Positions 1 to 8,300 of a stretch of 19,513 bases of DNA are shown here, in pieces (within the stretch, counting starts at the first letter, position 1; the number at the start of each line of letters is the position of its first letter). Source of the DNA: Bacteroidota bacterium (GTDB lineage Bacteria; Bacteroidota; Bacteroidia; Chitinophagales; LD1); NCBI GenBank assembly GCA_018267435.1, contig JAFDYM010000224.1:1-19513 (forward strand). Reading direction: 5' to 3'. The translations under genes were made by a program, and so were the position numbers. The notes below the pieces were generated by a model, which was given only the letters and a program-made list of their open reading frames with translations, did no database searches and was not told the DNA's origin.

Positions 1-1
1 C

Positions 2-226
2 GACTACAAGAGCCAGATATACCACTACGTGCAGCGCGAGGGCAAGGCTATCAACTTTAAAGTAGGTGAAGAGAAAATGAAAAACCGCCGTGCGTATTTT
101 GTAATACACCTTGAAATAGACGGCACACATATAGCTATGGGCGAGGGCTTCAGTAAAAAAGTAGCCGAGCAAAACGCCGCCATGAATGCCATTAAGCAAC
201 TAGGCATAGAAGGTAAAACGGAATAG
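2..226 (+). CDS. rnc: Ribonuclease III, C-terminal dsRNA-binding domain (5' end outside window)
   Basis: This is the 3' end of an open frame that enters from the left edge; the true start lies outside the window. RNase III cleaves double-stranded RNA during rRNA processing and mRNA turnover. The visible ~74 residues begin DYKSQIYHYVQREGKAINF and continue with FVIHLEIDGTHIAMGEG and KKVAEQNAAMNAIKQLG. This is the alpha-beta-beta-beta-alpha pattern of a double-stranded-RNA-binding domain, including the closing SKKVAEQNAA helix that contacts RNA. The opening DYKS motif matches the junction between the nuclease and binding domains of RNase III. The nuclease domain itself is not visible, so another dsRBD protein cannot be fully excluded. 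The gene ends in TAG and converges on clpX across a shared terminator. Confidence 0.85.
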   Translation, partial: DYKSQIYHYVQREGKAINFKVGEEKMKNRRAYFVIHLEIDGTHIAMGEGFSKKVAEQNAAMNAIKQLGIEGKTE

Positions 227-250
227 CAAATCGATACCGTTATAACATAA

Positions 251-280
251 AAAAGGACAGCTTATCGGCTGTCCCTTTTC
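251..280. terminator. Bidirectional intrinsic terminator between rnc and clpX
   Basis: A perfect 7-bp stem, GGACAGC at 255-261 with GCTGTCC at 268-274, encloses a 6-base loop. It is flanked by AAAA on the left and CTTTT plus a further GTTTT on the right, so it works as a hairpin with a U-tract in both directions. It sits exactly between two converging genes, which fits a shared rho-independent terminator. Confidence 0.85.
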
Positions 281-302
281 GTTTTATATCAAGCGTTGAA
301 GC

Positions 303-1535
303 CTATGCAGCCTTCAACTTGCTTACGTTTGCTTTTTCAAATTTCTCTTCGGCAAATGCGCGGGTTACTACAAATTCCTTAACACCAGGCGTACTTGGCA
401 ACTCAAACATAGCATCGTTCATGATGGCTTCGCATATTGAGCGCAAACCACGTGCGCCTAGCTTAAATTCCATCGCTTTGTCAATCACAAAATCGATAGC
501 AGCATCGTCAAATTTCAAGGCAATGTTATCAGACTTGAATATTTTCTTGTACTGCTTCAGCAATGCGTTTTTAGGCTCGGTCAATATGTTGCGCAATGCA
601 GTTTTATCAAGCGGATTTAAGTGCACCAATACCGGCACACGGCCTATCAACTCTGGTATCAAGCCGAAGGTTCGTAGATCGAGTGGGCTAACGTATTGTA
701 GGAAATTCTCTTCGTCTATTTTCTCTTGTGCTTTACCCTTCTTAAATCCAACTTTCGATTGGTTCAATCGCGTAGATATCAAGCGGTCGATACCTTCGAA
801 GGCACCACCACAAATGAATAGGATGTTGCTGGTATCTACCTTCACCATTTTCTGCTCAGGGTGCTTGCGGCCGCCTTGTGGTGGCACTAGTACCTCGCTG
901 CCTTCAAGCAACTTCAACATAGCTTGCTGTACGCCCTCGCCGCTTACATCGCGGGTTATAGAAGGGTTGTCGCCTTTGCGCGCTATCTTGTCTATTTCAT
1001 CTATGTAAATAATGCCGTGCTGTGCAGCGTTTACATCGTAGTTGCACACCTGTAACAGGCGCGATAGGATACTCTCTACGTCCTCGCCCACATAGCCTGC
1101 CTCGGTAAATACCGTAGCATCAACTATGGTGAAAGGCACGTTCAAGAACTTAGCAATAGAACGCGCCAATAAGGTTTTGCCCGTACCGGTTTGCCCTACC
1201 AAAAGTATGTTGCTCTTTTCAATCTCTACCTCGTCGCTCTTGCTTTGGTTTAGCCTTTTGTAGTGGTTGTACACCGCTACCGATATATAGCGCTTGGCTT
1301 CATCTTGCCCAATTACATATTGGTCCAAGAATGTTTTGATATCCTTTGGCTTAACTGAACTAGGTAAAGAGAACTGGAATTTCTTATTCTTCTGGAAAAG
1401 CTCTTCATCAATTATCTGCTGCGCTTGTCCCACGCAGTTCTCGCATATATGCCCCTCTATGCCCGATATTAGGATTTGCGTTTCTTTCTTCTTACGTCCG
1501 CAAAACGAGCACGATGGTTCTGTTTCTTTCTTCAT
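303..1535 (-). CDS. clpX: ClpX, ATP-dependent unfoldase subunit of the ClpXP protease
   Basis: ClpX is a hexameric AAA+ unfoldase in the cytoplasm that recognises tagged proteins and threads them into ClpP. The 410-residue product has near-usual length (E. coli 424). An N-terminal zinc-binding domain carries Cys9, Cys12, Cys31 and Cys34. The AAA+ core has Walker A GQTGTGKT (114-121), Walker B IIYIDE (175-180), the pore-1 loop GYVG (147-150), the RKH loop (223-225), an arginine-finger region ELIGR (R299) and the sensor-2 motif GARGLR (360-365). The ClpP-docking loop reads VGF (262-264) where E. coli has IGF, a conservative change. It lies downstream of clpP in the same direction with 108 bases between them, which include a hairpin, so it may have its own promoter or be attenuated. 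It ends in TAG. Confidence 0.97.
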   Translation of the reverse strand: MKKETEPSCSFCGRKKKETQILISGIEGHICENCVGQAQQIIDEELFQKNKKFQFSLPSSVKPKDIKTFLDQYVIGQDEAKRYISVAVYNHYKRLNQSKSDEVEIEKSNILLVGQTGTGKTLLARSIAKFLNVPFTIVDATVFTEAGYVGEDVESILSRLLQVCNYDVNAAQHGIIYIDEIDKIARKGDNPSITRDVSGEGVQQAMLKLLEGSEVLVPPQGGRKHPEQKMVKVDTSNILFICGGAFEGIDRLISTRLNQSKVGFKKGKAQEKIDEENFLQYVSPLDLRTFGLIPELIGRVPVLVHLNPLDKTALRNILTEPKNALLKQYKKIFKSDNIALKFDDAAIDFVIDKAMEFKLGARGLRSICEAIMNDAMFELPSTPGVKEFVVTRAFAEEKFEKANVSKLKAA

Positions 1536-1574
1536 TCTAATAACTTACTCCCTGTATACTATAAAAATACAAAA

Positions 1575-1616
1575 TAGTTGGCAAAAATAAGGCCAAACAC
1601 CTCACTTTGCCAACTA
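1575..1616 (-). terminator. Hairpin with U-rich tail between clpP and clpX (terminator or attenuator)
   Basis: There is a perfect 11-bp inverted repeat, TAGTTGGCAAA at 1575-1585 with TTTGCCAACTA at 1606-1616, and a 20-base loop. Read along the minus strand, it follows clpP by about 27 bases and is followed by TTTTGTATTTTT. That arrangement resembles a rho-independent terminator, though the loop is long. It could end or attenuate clpP transcription before clpX. An alternative is a protein-binding inverted repeat in front of clpX. Confidence 0.5.
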
Positions 1617-1643
1617 CTATATGCTTATTATGATTAAAATCAA

Positions 1644-2345
1644 TTACTTATTGTTGCGCACTAGTACTTCGTCTATCATACCGTACTCTTTTGCTTCAAA
1701 CGCACGCATCCAGTAGTCACGATCGCTATCGTGCGATACCTTCTTGATAGGCTGGCCGCTGTGATGAGCTATTACTTCGTATAGCTCCTCTTTTATCTTG
1801 CGTATTTCGTTTACCGATATTTCTATTTCGCTGGCCTTGCCACCTATACCACCTAGTGGTTGGTGAATCATAACACGTGCGTGCTTCAATGCTGTGCGCT
1901 TACCTTTGGCACCAGCGCACAATAGTACCGCAGCCATACTGGCCGCCATACCTGTACAAATGGTAGCTACATCCATGTTTACATACTGCATGGTATCGTA
2001 TATACCTAGGCCGCTGTACACCTCGCCGCCTGGGCTGTTGATGTAAATCTGCACATCGCTACGGGCATCGCTGCTTTCCAAAAACAACAACTGTGCAGTA
2101 ATGATAGATGCGATGTAGTCATCAACACCTGTACCTAAAAATATGATACGGTCCATCATCAAACGAGAGAAAACATCTACCTCGCGGAAAGGCATTTGGC
2201 GCTCTTCGATAACGGTACGTGTAAGGTTATTTATTTGTGCGTTTTGGTTTACTGCGGTGTTCATGTACTTTTCTAAGTGCATGCTACTCATGCCGTGGTG
2301 CTTTACGGCGTAGTTTTTAAAATCCTGTGCTTCTTTCAAATTCAT
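1644..2345 (-). CDS. clpP: ClpP, proteolytic subunit of ClpXP
   Basis: ClpP is a tetradecameric serine peptidase that degrades proteins fed to it by ClpX. From the start chosen here (codon 2343-2345, MNLKEAQDF) the protein has 233 residues. The frame stays open to 2450, but the extra 35 residues are basic and non-conserved in look, and ClpP is usually 200-230 residues, so I take the later Met. A still later Met at MSSMHLEKYM is possible. The catalytic triad is Ser136 (in GMAASMA), His161 (in VMIHQPLGG) and Asp210 (in DSDRDYW). Their spacings of 25 and 49 residues equal those recalled for S. aureus ClpP. The INSPGG segment is also present. It runs divergently from the DUF389 gene and just upstream of clpX. 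Confidence 0.95.
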   Translation of the reverse strand: MNLKEAQDFKNYAVKHHGMSSMHLEKYMNTAVNQNAQINNLTRTVIEERQMPFREVDVFSRLMMDRIIFLGTGVDDYIASIITAQLLFLESSDARSDVQIYINSPGGEVYSGLGIYDTMQYVNMDVATICTGMAASMAAVLLCAGAKGKRTALKHARVMIHQPLGGIGGKASEIEISVNEIRKIKEELYEVIAHHSGQPIKKVSHDSDRDYWMRAFEAKEYGMIDEVLVRNNK

Positions 2346-2492
2346 TGTAGAATGGTTTATTGCCTTAAAAATGCTTTTGTTTTTCCAATTAACCAAATGA
2401 CGATAAACGTGCCACATATATTTTACTGTCATTTTGCCCGAAATAGCCAAATAAGAGAATTATGGGGGACTGAAAAAAACTGAAAATAATTG

Positions 2493-2527
2493 TTACCGAG
2501 GTAAGTAATTGGCTACTGGTATTACCG
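2493..2527. promoter_or_regulatory. Two small TTACC/GGTAA dyads in the clpP-DUF389 divergent gap
   Basis: The gap holds the dyad TTACC-GA-GGTAA (2493-2504) and a second, GGTA-T-TACC (2518-2526). The word TTACCG therefore occurs twice, at 2493-2498 and 2522-2527, 29 bases apart. Paired short dyads between divergent genes are typical of a repressor or activator site, but I recognise no known operator. The rest of the gap (2346-2589) is AT-rich with nothing else supportable except the weak promoter listed separately. Confidence 0.3.
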
Positions 2528-2542
2528 TGTTTCCTTAGTACA

Positions 2543-2575
2543 TTGTTCTAACCACTATCTTATGGCATAGCTTTA
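2543..2575 (+). promoter_or_regulatory. Weak candidate Bacteroidota-type promoter for the DUF389 gene
   Basis: TTG at 2543-2545 is followed after 22 bases by TAGCTTTA (2568-2575), one base off the Bacteroidota -7 consensus TAnnTTTG. The spacing fits the known -33/-7 arrangement. It would give a leader of only about 10 bases before the ATG at 2590, so the assignment is tentative. Confidence 0.3.
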
Positions 2576-2589
2576 GTATATTTAGTGCC

Positions 2590-3900
2590 ATGCAAATACA
2601 GTTTCTAAACAATTTTAGAATTGACAAGGAGAAGGAGGATTACAAAGAGGTAATAGAGAATATTGAAAAGGGGGTGGTATTTCGCGGCACTAACCTATGG
2701 GTGCTCATATTTGCCATATTCATAGCGTCGCTGGGCCTCAACGTAAACTCAACCGCCGTAATAATAGGCGCCATGCTTGTATCGCCGCTTATGGGCCCAA
2801 TCATTGGCATGGGATTGGGCGTAGGCATCAACGATTTGGCGCTGGTAAAAAAAGCATTCAGAAACCTTGCGCTTGCCGTAAGTGTAAGCTTGGCTACTTC
2901 TACCCTCTACTTCTTGTTAAGCCCTATAAACGAAGCCCACAGCGAAATACTGGCGCGCACATCGCCAAATATTTACGACTTGCTTATTGCAGTATTTGGC
3001 GGCTTGGCGGGCATATTAGCTATAAGCAGCAAGCAGAAGGGCAACGTAATACCAGGTGTAGCTATAGCTACTGCCCTTATGCCGCCGCTATGCACCGCGG
3101 GGTATGGACTAGCCACCTTGCAGTATAAGTTTTTTTTTGGCGCATTCTACCTCTTCTTTATCAACTCGGTTTTTATCGGACTTGCCACCTTGGCAACGGT
3201 GCGCGTGCTTAAATTCCCGTACAAGCACATGCTTGATGAACAAGCTGAAACCCGCGCCAAAAGGATTATAGCTGTACTTGTGGTTATTACATTTATACCT
3301 AGCATATATTTTGGCTACGACATTGTACAGCAACAAAGGTTTGCGCAAAGGGCGGAGAGCTTTATTGACAAGGAATGTAATTTGCCCGGCGACTATCTGC
3401 TAAACAACAAGCTTTACCCTAACCATGAACATATAACGCTTGTATATGGGGGCAAGCAAATATCCGACTCTCAAGTTACGCAGCTTAAACAGCGTATGCT
3501 TGCCTATAACCTTGATAGCACTTCGCTAACGGTACAGCAAGGTTTTGCATACCTAGAAAAAGACAAGATGACAACCGATGTGCAGCAAAACAGGTACGCC
3601 GAAGCCATAGCAGTGCGAGAACAACAAATAGCAATGCTTCAGGCACAAATAGATACGGCCAACACAGCCAAACAAGGCAGTGCCCAAATATACAAAGAGC
3701 TAAAGGTGAACTACCCTACACTTACCCATGCTAGTATCAATCAAGCTGTGCTGCTAAGCGACAGTAGCGCGAACAATAAAGAGGTGGTGATGGCAGTGCT
3801 GTATTTTAGCAAGCCCATATCGAAAGACGAGAAGGCAAAAGTGCAGAACTGGCTGAATGTAAGAATGGCGCGCAACGATGTAATGTTGGTATTTCAATAG
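2590..3900 (+). CDS. DUF389 family multi-pass membrane protein
   Basis: The function is unknown; the family is named for its uncharacterised hydrophobic domain. The 436-residue protein has about seven membrane segments, roughly at residues 33-52, 55-75, 92-111, 128-146, 152-172, 181-205 and 223-243. Family-typical motifs are GLNVNSTAVIIGAMLVSPLM near residues 49-68 and VIPGVAIATALMPPLC near 153-168. After the last segment comes a soluble region of ~190 residues with a helical, Gln-rich stretch near 340-365 (AVREQQIAMLQAQ); I cannot assign a fold to it. A run of nine T (3130-3138) encodes Phe-Phe-Phe inside the sixth segment. The VWA gene starts 4 bases after the stop, so the two are probably co-transcribed. 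Family assignment is firm; a transport role is only inference. Confidence 0.85.
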   Translation: MQIQFLNNFRIDKEKEDYKEVIENIEKGVVFRGTNLWVLIFAIFIASLGLNVNSTAVIIGAMLVSPLMGPIIGMGLGVGINDLALVKKAFRNLALAVSVSLATSTLYFLLSPINEAHSEILARTSPNIYDLLIAVFGGLAGILAISSKQKGNVIPGVAIATALMPPLCTAGYGLATLQYKFFFGAFYLFFINSVFIGLATLATVRVLKFPYKHMLDEQAETRAKRIIAVLVVITFIPSIYFGYDIVQQQRFAQRAESFIDKECNLPGDYLLNNKLYPNHEHITLVYGGKQISDSQVTQLKQRMLAYNLDSTSLTVQQGFAYLEKDKMTTDVQQNRYAEAIAVREQQIAMLQAQIDTANTAKQGSAQIYKELKVNYPTLTHASINQAVLLSDSSANNKEVVMAVLYFSKPISKDEKAKVQNWLNVRMARNDVMLVFQ

Positions 3901-3904
3901 ATAA

Positions 3905-5314
3905 ATGAAATTTACAAGTTGCAAATACGTTAACATATTAATGTTTAAGTGCTTGCCACTATTAATACTGTTTGTGTGTTGCCAAGTGCAGGCGCAGCAT
4001 AGCTATGTAGAAATGCTGCTGCCAGTAAAGCAGGAACACGTGCCGCGCTACGAGGTGCATGCAAAAAGGCAGTCACCTATTTTAGTGAAGATGCCTTTCA
4101 ATAGCGATAGTATACTGAACCCGGAAGTGTTTGCCGAGGTGGCAAAGATACAAGCGGAGCGCATTGACCTTGTGTACACTAGCTACAGAGAATCCAAAAC
4201 CTTTGACCAGCCTGTATTGAATAGGGGAAGGTTGACTAGTCTTGAAAAATACGCACCATACCTGTTCGATAATCCACTTACCGATTGGCACTTTATAGCG
4301 CAAACGGGCGCTAGTACTGCCGATAGTGCAGCTACATTCTTTCATGGCTTTATTATCTATCCTAAAAAGGTACTTAGGCCTATGGATATAGAGGCAGAAC
4401 GCCATACCATTTATAGAACCATGGATAGCATTGATGCATTCTTGAAAAAGAACGATTCTACCTGCTTGATACAGGTAACTGAAATGAAAAAGAAGTGGGT
4501 GGCTACGGGCTACTTTAGGCCGCAAAGCAAGTACCTGCAAAGACAAGGCAAAAAATCGAGCGAGCAAAGTGCACAGTACCCATACACCGAAAAGCGCCTA
4601 GTGCGCGATACCGTGGTGAGGTATGACTCGGTACTATGCTACAGCGGTAAAATAGATAGCCGTGTAACCAAGCTATTGCCCGATACCGATGTGATACATA
4701 TACTTGAACGCCACCCTGATTGGGATAGCAGCATTATAATTACCGATGTTACTGCTAGTATGTCGCCGTACACGGTGCAGCTATTGGTATGGTATAGGCT
4801 ACGCGAATTGAATGGCCAGGTAATGCAGTTCGAGTTTTTTAATGATGGTGATAATATGCCAGACAGGTATAAGAGGTTGGGCAGCACAGGAGGCATATAT
4901 TTTAGCGATGCCGCAAAAGGTTATGACGCTATGGAAGCTGCTATGATGTACGCCATGGGTCGTGGCACCGGCGGCGATATACCCGAGAACAACATAGAGG
5001 CATTGCTAAAGGCGATAGAATATTACCCCTACTGCAAGAATATTATAATGCTTGCCGACAACTGGGCGCCAGTGAAAGATATAGCTCTGCTGTCCAAGGT
5101 AATGAAGCCCATTAAGGTAATAGTATGTGGTAGCGAGAATGGCATTATTAATCCTCACTACTTGGATATAGCTAGGGCTACAGGCGGCAGCATACATTTG
5201 CTACAGCAAGATATAGATAGCCTTGGCAACATAAAAGAAGGTGAGACCATAACACTGGGCAAGCGCCAATACAAATTGATAGGCGGTAAGTTTGCAATAG
5301 TTGGTTATAACTAG
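3905..5314 (+). CDS. Exported protein with C-terminal VWA-like domain
   Basis: No specific function is recognised. The 469-residue product begins with a Sec-type signal peptide: Lys-containing N-region, hydrophobic core CLPLLILFVCC and a probable cleavage after VQA (residue 30). A start at Met13 would keep the signal, so the exact start is uncertain. Residues ~31-270 match no family I know. Residues ~275-435 look like a von Willebrand factor A domain: a DVTAS motif (Asp281, Thr283, Ser285) in place of DxSxS, GTGGDIPEN with Asp358, and IIMLADNWAP with Asp385 where VWA domains have a TDG-type strand end. Metal binding is therefore plausible. VWA domains usually mediate protein contacts. The gene follows DUF389 by 4 bases, and its TAG overlaps the convergent DUF4175 stop. 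Confidence 0.75.
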   Translation: MKFTSCKYVNILMFKCLPLLILFVCCQVQAQHSYVEMLLPVKQEHVPRYEVHAKRQSPILVKMPFNSDSILNPEVFAEVAKIQAERIDLVYTSYRESKTFDQPVLNRGRLTSLEKYAPYLFDNPLTDWHFIAQTGASTADSAATFFHGFIIYPKKVLRPMDIEAERHTIYRTMDSIDAFLKKNDSTCLIQVTEMKKKWVATGYFRPQSKYLQRQGKKSSEQSAQYPYTEKRLVRDTVVRYDSVLCYSGKIDSRVTKLLPDTDVIHILERHPDWDSSIIITDVTASMSPYTVQLLVWYRLRELNGQVMQFEFFNDGDNMPDRYKRLGSTGGIYFSDAAKGYDAMEAAMMYAMGRGTGGDIPENNIEALLKAIEYYPYCKNIIMLADNWAPVKDIALLSKVMKPIKVIVCGSENGIINPHYLDIARATGGSIHLLQQDIDSLGNIKEGETITLGKRQYKLIGGKFAIVGYN

Positions 5315-8300
5315 TTACTAGGTGTAGCTATGCTGCGGAAGTATTTTTCCGCCAAGCTTTTGTAGTAAGGCTTCAATGCTGGCGGCACTGTTTTATAGAA
5401 GTCAACCTCGCTCTGCCTAGCCTTCAAGTATTCCTCTAACGATGGCGGCATTTTGCGGTCTTTATCCTTCGCAGTATTGCTTTCGCGCTCTGGTTGTTCA
5501 TCGCGCTGGCGCTGTGCATTTTCAGCTTCCAATAGCTTGGTCATTATATCTTGCTGGCGGCGCATCATCTCTGTAGTTAATTGCTTGTTCACCAAGTTCT
5601 TCTCGGTCTCCTCCATCTTCTTGATAGCTTCACCAAGGTTGCCCATGCTACCTTTGCCGTCCTTGTTCTCTTCTTGGTTTACGCGCTCCAGTTCCTTGCG
5701 TATCTGCTGCTGCATCTGTGCCATTTCAGCAAACTGGCGGCTCATGCCTGTTTGACTGCCCGGCTTTTGGCCTTGGCCTTCGCGCTTCATCATTTCGCCT
5801 AGCTGTTGCATCTTATCATTCAACTGCTTTTGCATTTGCGACATGCTTGGTTTGCCCGCGCCCGGCTTTTTGCACTTCATACAGTTTTTAGGGCTGCCAC
5901 CTTCTTTCTTCTCTTGGTTTTCGCTGGCTTGCTGTTGCATTTGCTCTAGCGCTTCGCTTAGCATTAGCGCCAGGTTGTTGTAGCCCGTCATTACAAACTG
6001 CTGGTTAGACATGGCGCGCGATACATTGCGCTCTTCCATATCGTCAATAGCCTTGCCCAAGTATTTGTTTACGCTCGTTATTTCTTTGGTTATAAAAGAA
6101 GCTATCTGGTCCTGACGTTTAGCCAAGGCATACAAGCTATCCTCTACCATCTTCGAGTTTTCGCGTATGCGCTGTTGCTCCTTCATCAGTTCCACATACT
6201 TAGGGTTGTTGATGTTGGTAGCCTTTACTGTTGCCATTAGCTTCTCCTCATCGAACGATAGCTTTACGATATTCTCCAACAACTGGCGCACGGCTTGCAT
6301 ATCTTCTGCATTGTCCTGTGCATCCATTTGCATCTTCATTTCCTTCAGCTTCTCTGCTGCTTGCTTGGCATTTTCAGCCGCGCTCTTTTGGTTTTTCGAT
6401 GCCTTGTTGTTTTGGTTCTGCGCTTGGTCTTGCTGTGCATTGTCCATCTGCTTATCGGCAGCGTCCATGCTCTTTTCTACGTCCTTAAAGTCCTGCTCGC
6501 TCTTGGTTTCGTCGTTCAGCTTTTTCAGTTCTTGCAGGTCGTTTTTCGCCTCCTTCATTTCCTGCTTTAGCTGCTCTTGTTGTTTCTTCAGCTCCTCGCT
6601 GTTCTTGGCGTCTTTGCCGTCTTGGTTCTTCTCCTGCTGCTTGGCAAGTTCTTCTTGCTTCTGCGCTATCTTATCTAGCTTATCGGCAGTCTCCTGCATC
6701 TTTTGGTCAAACTCCAATTTCTTGAACAGTTCCAACATGCGGTCAAGCTCCTTCTCCATCTTCTCTTGGCCCGCTTGCATGTCTTCCATTTTGTCTAGCG
6801 CATCTTTCTTCTGTAGTTGCTCTAACATCTGTTCCAGCTTTTTGTATAGCTCCTTCATTTCGGGGCTCATCACCTCATCGAAAAGCTCTTGTAGTTTCTT
6901 CTGCTTTTCGGCTATCTGCTCATTCACTTCTTTAAACTCATTCTGCTTCTCGAAGTTGTTGGCCATCTTCTCCTTCATCTTCTCAAGCTGCTCCTGCATT
7001 GCCTTCTGCTTGGCAAGGCTCTCCTGTATGTTTTTCTTGTCTTCCCAATTTAGGTTTTTCTTTTCCTGTAGTTTGTCCTGCATATCGCGCAGTTCGTTCT
7101 TCAGGTCTTTGGCCATATCCATGGTTTCTTTCAAGTCCTTCTTCAGTTCCTTGTTCTCCTTGGTTATCTCCTTGTTCAACTCGCTTAACGATGGCATGTT
7201 GAACACCATCATGGTGCTGCGCGTACTTTTGCTGCCATGCACGCCGTCGTTATCCCACACCTCGAAGTAATAAGTCATTTTATCGCCGGGCTGTATGCCT
7301 AGGTCGGTTATGCTCCAGTAGTACACAAAGCGCGAAGCCAAGCCTGCGCTTATAGGCACATCCAGGCTTTTGTTGATGGTAGCGGTAGCAGAATCGGCAC
7401 GTGTAATTTGGTAGTTGAAACTCAACCTGCGCAAGCCATAATCATCGCTGGCCTCGCCTACGTAGTAAAAGTATTTGGTAGCGGCTGAGTCGCGCTTTTC
7501 GTTCACGTTCAGCACAGGGTAAAGGTCGGGCACTACATTCAGCGAGTAGCTTACCGAGTCAGCATCTTTAATGCTGCTGTTGCTAACCTTAAGCATGTAC
7601 TGGCTGCTCTGCATCATAGTTTTGCTAAAGCTAAATTCATCGTCATCGCTGCGCTTTAGGTTATAGGCAGAATCGCCTAGCAAGAACTTTATAGCTTCTA
7701 CATTCTGCGTATTGAAACGCCAGTTCAGCTTAGTACCTTCTGGTATTACTAAGTCGCCGATATTCTTCAACACTTCATCTGCCTTGCCTGTGTACGCAGG
7801 GTAGTCCGCTGTTACTTCAAAGCTTGCTACTACTGGCTTGGCTACTACGTCAAGCATGTATTCCTTCGAGCGGAAGCCGTTAGCCGTAAACTTAAACGGC
7901 GTTGACTTCTGCAAGTTGGTAAACTCGTAGCTGAATAAGTTTGCCTCTTTCTTCTTTAGCTTGATGGTGTTCTCGCCTGCCTCTAAGTACACTTCAGCAG
8001 GTAGGGCATCCCCCTCTATTTTTACCTCTAGGTCGTAGTTTTCAAACTGCAATGCCTTTAGGCTTTTGTTCTGTATTACAAATTGAAAAGGCGCCTGTTT
8101 CTCGTAGTAAGTATCGCTATTATAAAGGCGCTTCGTGCCTTCTTTAATCACATTCGGCGCAGCTATGATGATGAACAAAAATAGCAACGCAGGTGGCGCC
8201 AAGTAGCGCAGGTACTTGCGGTTTTTGTTGAAGTCGATAGCGAATGAAAAATCAATCGGCTTTAGCTCCACTGCCTTTTGGTCGATAGCTGCTAGCAATA

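Noticed and set aside
319..1008. Plus-strand open frame of 229 codons opposite clpX
   Set aside because: It lies wholly antisense to the strongly conserved clpX and has no family resemblance.
2346..2450. 35-residue N-terminal extension of ClpP
   Set aside because: The extension is basic, not like ClpP, and would make the protein longer than usual. The internal Met at 2343-2345 gives a normal length, although protein N-terminal data would be needed to settle it.
6167..7270. Plus-strand open frame of 367 codons rich in Ser, Phe and Cys
   Set aside because: It is the reverse complement of the Lys/Glu/Gln-rich helical region of the DUF4175-like gene; such composition keeps the opposite strand open. 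It has no recognisable motif and no start signal.
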